Positions 60,269 to 63,974 of a stretch of 63,974 bases of DNA are shown here, in pieces; the stretch's first letter is position 1, and each line of letters begins with the position of its first letter. A program made the position numbers and the translations under genes. The notes beneath the pieces are model-generated. The model searched no databases. It saw nothing but the letters and a program-made list of their open reading frames with translations, and was not told the origin of the DNA. The stretch spans positions 1 to 63,974 of the forward strand of contig RDZE01000033.1 in assembly GCA_004293905.1 (NCBI GenBank), in the 5' to 3' direction. The DNA comes from Cytophagales bacterium. Lineage in GTDB: Bacteria; Bacteroidota; Bacteroidia; Cytophagales; Microscillaceae.

Positions 60269-60517
60269 TTATATTTTCACTTTTTTGGTCAAAGTACCTT
60301 TCTTTTTAGCATCTCTCAATACATTGACTAAGCCATTTTTATTGATAGTGCGAAGTGCTTTAGTAGAAAGTTTCAAGGTAATCCACTCGCCTGTACTTTC
60401 TACAAAGAATCTTTTCTTTTGTAAATTAGGGCTGAAAAGACGCTTTGTTTTATTGTTAGCGTGCGATACATTATTACCTACACGTGCTTTTTTTCCTGTA
60501 ACTTGACAAACTTTCAT
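60269..60517 (-). CDS. rpmB: Ribosomal protein L28
   Basis: This 82-residue protein of the large ribosomal subunit starts [20 protein letters not shown], followed by [17 protein letters not shown] and a C-terminal [14 protein letters not shown] and a Lys-rich end. The ATG at 60517 gives the correct family start; an upstream in-frame ATG would add a non-homologous hydrophobic stretch. In many Bacteroidota rpmB is followed by rpmG and a DUF4295 gene. Neither is found here, so the cluster is broken or arranged elsewhere. It is monocistronic, with its own -7 box at 60572-60579 and hairpin. Confidence 0.95.
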   Translation of the reverse strand: MKVCQVTGKKARVGNNVSHANNKTKRLFSPNLQKKRFFVESTGEWITLKLSTKALRTINKNGLVNVLRDAKKKGTLTKKVKI

Positions 60518-60571
60518 GATTTTATATAAAATGTTGTATAAAAAATAAATTCTTCTTTTAGTAATGGGCTG

Positions 60572-60579
60572 CAAAAATA
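60572..60579 (-). promoter_or_regulatory. Possible -7 box (TATTTTTG on minus strand) for rpmB
   Basis: On the minus strand this reads TATTTTTG, 55 bases upstream of the rpmB start. No clear -33 TTG is seen. Confidence 0.4.
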
Positions 60580-60591
60580 GTAAAAATGTTT

Positions 60592-63159
60592 TTATTTTAT
60601 ATTCGCTTCTCTTAATTTTTTTTCTAATAGGGTAATTTTTGCCTCATATTCTTGCATTTTTTGGTTGTATAGTTTTTCGTTGTTGCGCATTTGGTCATTG
60701 GTTTCTAAGGCATCTAAAAGCATTTGTTTGGTTTTAATTTCGGCTTGTTTGGCAAGCGTAATATCGTGCGATAATACTGAAACTCCCATTATATTTCCTA
60801 TTTCATCGCGTATGGGGTTAAACCAATGCTCCGTAAAAATGCGTTTGCCTGCTTCCTGCGATTCTATTACTTTGATAAACCGCTCTCCTGCAAGGGCTTT
60901 ATGGAAATACTCACGCCATTGTTCGGCTTCGCTATCGTGCATAAGCGTAAAGATGGGGGCATTGGGTTGGTAGTTCAGCCCTTTTTCCTCAATTGTTGCT
61001 TTGTATTTTTCGTTTGCAATGATGATTTGGTAACTTGTATTAATGGCTATGATGGTGTCTTCTGTATCGTTGATGATAGAGTGCAGATAGGCTTGCGTAT
61101 TTTTGAATGCATCTTGTGCGTTTTTTTCTTGAGTAATGTTCTCTATGAAAATAGAAGCTCCTATTACTTCGCTCTCTTCATCACGAATGGGGTTGTAGTG
61201 TAATAGGTAGTGTCGGGCTTCGTGTTCATCTTTTTGTGAGCTACGCATTACTTCAAATTTTTCTCCTTCCAATACTCGTTTATAATCGCTGATGTGTTTG
61301 TCTATTTCCTCTTGGGGTAGTTCTTGTAGTATATTTTTGCCCACTTGTAAATTAATACCTTCCTCAAGATAGAGTATTCTCATTGTTTTGTTAATGACAG
61401 TAATGTTGTAATTTTTATCAAAAGCCAATATTGCATCGGAGGTATTATTGACTACAGCCTCTAAGTTGGCTTCTTTGGCAGCCAATGCTTGTTGTGTATA
61501 TTGCATATTCTTTTGTGCTGCTTTGAGCTCAAAAAGATTTTGTTGTAGTTGTTTTTCTTTTGCTCTTAGGTTCAAAGCCAATTCTTGAGTAGATTTGAGC
61601 AGGTCTTTTGTATTGGCATTGTTTAGTGCTACTGCTACTGTGGCGGCGGCGTCATGGGCTATTTCTTCAGCAAAACTGATTTTATACTCAGGAATGTCTT
61701 TGAAGGAAGCTAATTCTATGACGGCTTGCACTTCAAGGGTGGTCATGAGGGGCAAAATAAGTACGGCACGAGGTTGGCTGCTGCCTAAACCCGAAACAAT
61801 TTGTATGTAGTTTTCGGGTATTTTTCTCAAATACATCACCTCTTTGTCTTTCCAAGCCTGCCCTAATAATCCTTGCCCTTGTAGTATTTTTTTATCTTTA
61901 AAGTCATCTTGATTGAAAGCAAATGAAGCCAATAATCGTAGATAGGGAGTGCTTTCGTTGTGGTCTTTCTGAACAATAAAAAAAGCACCTTGTTGCAACT
62001 CGAGATAATCTACCAATTGTTTGATGAGAGTACGCGCAAGTTTCTCCACATTTTCGGCGTTGTCGCGCATTACTTGGCTAAATAGTGCTATGCCATTGTT
62101 ACGCCAATATCGAATTCTATTTTCTTCTGAAAGATTGCGAAGGCTTTCTTGCATGTTTGATAAAGATTTGCCTATATCACCTTGTTGAGCAAAAAGAGTG
62201 ATATTCGTTTCGTAGTTTCCTTCGGCTATTTGTGTGGCAAATGTTTGCAATTGCTTCATTTCTTTTCTGATGCCATTGAGTGCCTCTGTGAGAAGTTTAA
62301 ACTCTGCACTTTCAGTTTGTATGCGGTCAGGGATATTGCCTTTATTGATTTTTTGGGCGAATCCTGTATATTGGTAGAGGTCGTTTTTGATATTGCGGTA
62401 GAGTATATAAGTAGCGTATGCGGCTATGAAGCAAGTGCTCAAGAAAAGTATAAGGGCTACAATATTGAGCAAAAAATGAATGTCTTCGTAGTTTTTTTCA
62501 CTTGCTTTGAGTCTTAGATTATTTCTTTGTAGAATATCATAGAGTGTTTTTTCGGTTTCGCGTTGTATGGGAGTAAGTTCTACTAAGAGGTTTTGCTCGA
62601 GGCTTTCGTTGTATACTATTAAATAATCGTATTTGGTGGAGGCTTCTATCTTATTGCGTTGTTTCACTAAATCACTCCCTTTTTGCAAAGCCTTGTAACT
62701 GTTATTCAATGCATTACTAAATCGGACAAATTGTTTATCAAGGGTTTGCCTGAGAGATTCGAACCCCTCTTCTTCTTCGCTTATTGAGGTTAGGAGTGTG
62801 TAAAGATTTTTTTTGCTTTCAAGTGTTTTATTGCTCCATATTTCGCGGCACAAGGCGGCTATTTGTCTATTTTTACGATTACTTTCGTGGATGAGCGTAT
62901 GCACATTCCCTCGTAATAGGTACAAAATTTCTGTGTTATTTTTCAGAATTTGGTCTATGTGTTGTGAGAGTTGGATTTTATAAGTCTGAAAATATTCTTT
63001 TTGTACATTGGCAAGGTGCACTTTATAGCCCATAATAGCAATGATAAGCGTTACTAAGAAAACAGACAACAGAAACCCTCCTAACAAGTTGTATTGAAGT
63101 GAGGTTAGTTGTTTTTGCCCTCTGAGCAATTGGAAAAAACTATTTATCAAATTTTTCAA
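60592..63159 (-). CDS. Transmembrane sensor-like protein: HAMP, GAF, two PAS domains, coiled coils
   Basis: The 855-residue protein has a membrane helix at about 23-45, an extracytoplasmic helical region (about 46-225), and a second helix at about 228-252. HAMP-like (about 255-310), GAF (about 370-520: [39 protein letters not shown]), a coiled coil, PAS 1 (about 575-690: [23 protein letters not shown]), PAS 2 (about 695-815: [23 protein letters not shown]) and a terminal coiled coil follow. No kinase, cyclase or methyl-accepting output is present. It is paralogous to the protein at 13527-16145 from HAMP to GAF. It begins with TTG overlapping the purQ stop (TTGA), with no usable ATG nearby. 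Confidence 0.85.
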   Translation of the reverse strand: MKNLINSFFQLLRGQKQLTSLQYNLLGGFLLSVFLVTLIIAIMGYKVHLANVQKEYFQTYKIQLSQHIDQILKNNTEILYLLRGNVHTLIHESNRKNRQIAALCREIWSNKTLESKKNLYTLLTSISEEEEGFESLRQTLDKQFVRFSNALNNSYKALQKGSDLVKQRNKIEASTKYDYLIVYNESLEQNLLVELTPIQRETEKTLYDILQRNNLRLKASEKNYEDIHFLLNIVALILFLSTCFIAAYATYILYRNIKNDLYQYTGFAQKINKGNIPDRIQTESAEFKLLTEALNGIRKEMKQLQTFATQIAEGNYETNITLFAQQGDIGKSLSNMQESLRNLSEENRIRYWRNNGIALFSQVMRDNAENVEKLARTLIKQLVDYLELQQGAFFIVQKDHNESTPYLRLLASFAFNQDDFKDKKILQGQGLLGQAWKDKEVMYLRKIPENYIQIVSGLGSSQPRAVLILPLMTTLEVQAVIELASFKDIPEYKISFAEEIAHDAAATVAVALNNANTKDLLKSTQELALNLRAKEKQLQQNLFELKAAQKNMQYTQQALAAKEANLEAVVNNTSDAILAFDKNYNITVINKTMRILYLEEGINLQVGKNILQELPQEEIDKHISDYKRVLEGEKFEVMRSSQKDEHEARHYLLHYNPIRDEESEVIGASIFIENITQEKNAQDAFKNTQAYLHSIINDTEDTIIAINTSYQIIIANEKYKATIEEKGLNYQPNAPIFTLMHDSEAEQWREYFHKALAGERFIKVIESQEAGKRIFTEHWFNPIRDEIGNIMGVSVLSHDITLAKQAEIKTKQMLLDALETNDQMRNNEKLYNQKMQEYEAKITLLEKKLREANIK

Positions 63160-63815
63160 ATCTCTATTAATTTTTGTAAAAGGGTTTTTCCGTCAGTATT
63201 ACCAGTATAAGGGTCAGAAGCACGTTCGGGGTGAGGCATCATTCCTATCACATTTTTATTTTTACTGCAAATACCTGCTATATTTAGCAAAGAGCCATTT
63301 GGGTTAGCATCAACATTGATATTGCCTTCGGCATCACAATATTGAAAGAGTATCTGTTCGTTGTCTTGTAATTGCTTGAGTGTATCATTATCGGCATAGT
63401 AACGACCATCTCCGTGTGCTATAGGAATAGCATAGGGTTTGAGTCTATCGGCTTGTGTGGCAGCCAAAAAAACATTTTTACAAATATATTTTTGATTATT
63501 ATTTTTAAGCAATGCACCTTCTAAGAGCCCCGCTTCTGTGAGTATTTGGAAACCATTGCATATTCCTAACACTTTTCCTCCCTGTTCGGCATGACGAACT
63601 ACGGACTGCATAATGGGCGAAAAACGTGCTATAGCTCCCGAACGCAAATAATCGCCATAGGAAAAACCACCCGGCAAAATCAGAAAATCGCAACCTTGCA
63701 AATCTGTTTCTTTGTGCCAAAGTTTGCGCACCTGATAGCCCATAAGTGTATTTAACACATATACCATATCATCATCACAATTAGAGCCGGGAAAAACGAT
63801 TACTCCAAATTTCAT
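63156..63815 (-). CDS. purQ: Phosphoribosylformylglycinamidine synthase subunit PurQ
   Basis: This 219-residue glutaminase subunit releases ammonia for purine synthesis. The start is MKFGVIVFPGSNCDDDMVYVL; the in-frame ATG at 63830 is less likely. Key parts are LPGGFSYGDYLRSGAIARFSP near 55, the catalytic Cys in LGICNGFQILTEAGLL near 93, and the C-terminal MMPHPERA with the His and Glu of the triad. It is the stand-alone type that works with PurL and PurS rather than a fused large enzyme; those partners are not in the window. The coupled sensor gene follows, with a TTGA overlap. A -7 box lies upstream at 63848-63855. Confidence 0.95.
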   Translation of the reverse strand: MKFGVIVFPGSNCDDDMVYVLNTLMGYQVRKLWHKETDLQGCDFLILPGGFSYGDYLRSGAIARFSPIMQSVVRHAEQGGKVLGICNGFQILTEAGLLEGALLKNNNQKYICKNVFLAATQADRLKPYAIPIAHGDGRYYADNDTLKQLQDNEQILFQYCDAEGNINVDANPNGSLLNIAGICSKNKNVIGMMPHPERASDPYTGNTDGKTLLQKLIEI

Positions 63816-63847
63816 GTTTTTGTATTTCAATTTTGTTAAATAAAGAA

Positions 63848-63855
63848 CAAAAATA
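63848..63855 (-). promoter_or_regulatory. Possible -7 box (TATTTTTG on minus strand) for purQ and the coupled sensor gene
   Basis: CAAAAATA on the plus strand is TATTTTTG on the minus strand, 33 bases upstream of the purQ start. The nearest TTG upstream is about 12 bases away, closer than usual, so the -33 element is unclear. Confidence 0.4.
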
Positions 63856-63974
63856 CATTTTATTTATCAAAAAACATAATTTTTATTTTTAAATTCAAAG
63901 CCAATGATAACACATACATTTTTGCTTAGTGTGTCATAGGGGCAAGTAAAAAGGATAAAAATCCTCTTGGCTAC

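Noticed and set aside
60225..60506. A 93-residue plus-strand frame opposite rpmB
   Set aside because: rpmB on the other strand is clear ribosomal protein L28; this frame is its complement.
63934..63974. A possible end of another minus-strand gene (frame reading SQEDFYPFYLPL, then stop)
   Set aside because: Only 13 codons are visible at the edge, and other frames are also open. This is too short to support a gene.
1..63974. CRISPR arrays, insertion sequences, prophage genes, tRNA or rRNA
   Set aside because: No regularly spaced repeats, transposase or integrase motifs, or tRNA-like cloverleaf sequences were found on reading the window.

Overview
The window looks like chromosomal DNA from a low-G+C member of the Bacteroidota, most likely the order Cytophagales. 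Supporting signs are a type IX secretion (T9SS) C-terminal sorting domain on the first gene, TAnnTTTG -7 promoter boxes, the absence of clear Shine-Dalgarno sequences, many Bacteroidota-style lipoproteins and families (DUF4382, DUF4384, DUF5684), a metal-type KdsA, and large GAF/HAMP/SpoIIE signalling proteins. The genus is not determined. I saw no mobile element, prophage, CRISPR array, rRNA or tRNA. The genes are densely packed and no gap exceeds about 230 bases.

Layout. 1-3334 (+): the end of a T9SS-secreted protein, then a four-gene envelope run (tiny membrane protein, exported protein, lipoprotein, OmpA protein). 3329-6152 (-): a CASTOR/POLLUX-like ion channel followed by folP. 6220-12258 (+): a large membrane-anchored propeller-like protein, exported MsrA, an APC permease and anmK. 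12268-16145 (-): a sensor-like HAMP-GAF protein, a Ppx/GppA phosphatase and a small membrane protein. 16254-24728: alpha/beta hydrolase and kbl, a papain-like protease, a CXXC lipoprotein with a PLP decarboxylase, an M20 amidohydrolase with a HisC-type aminotransferase, and a small exported protein. 24732-30008 (-): a 1758-residue kinase/ATPase/GAF/phosphatase. 30099-37286: glycosyltransferase, ACC-deaminase-like enzyme with an orphan ABC ATPase, ogt, two tiny coiled-coil genes, an exported protein, a GHL10-type hydrolase and a multi-pass membrane protein.

37295-41236 (-) is a four-gene operon for envelope and nucleotide housekeeping: lytic transglycosylase, dut, M28 peptidase, GT9. A frameshifted DUF5684 gene follows, then tex (+), a DUF4382 lipoprotein, sufS and a MASE1 histidine kinase (-), and def-gmk (+). 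49930-55520 (-) is a seven-gene run: rbfA, FtsX-type permease, trpB, kdsA, cyclophilin, YceI and a small SpoIIAA-like protein. The end holds a solitary cytochrome oxidase subunit III, a TolC-type protein, a TPR-SpoIIE phosphatase, rpmB, a second HAMP-GAF-PAS protein, and purQ.

Themes. Most genes are metabolic or envelope housekeeping. The unusual layer is signalling. Two SpoIIE-type phosphatases, two paralogous HAMP-GAF receptors that end in coiled coils with no catalytic output, and a histidine kinase sit in one window. No sigma factor, anti-sigma kinase or response regulator is visible nearby. The best leads for something undescribed are these output-less receptors and phosphatases, the pair of paralogous coiled-coil microproteins at 33462-33828, and the frameshifted DUF5684 gene.
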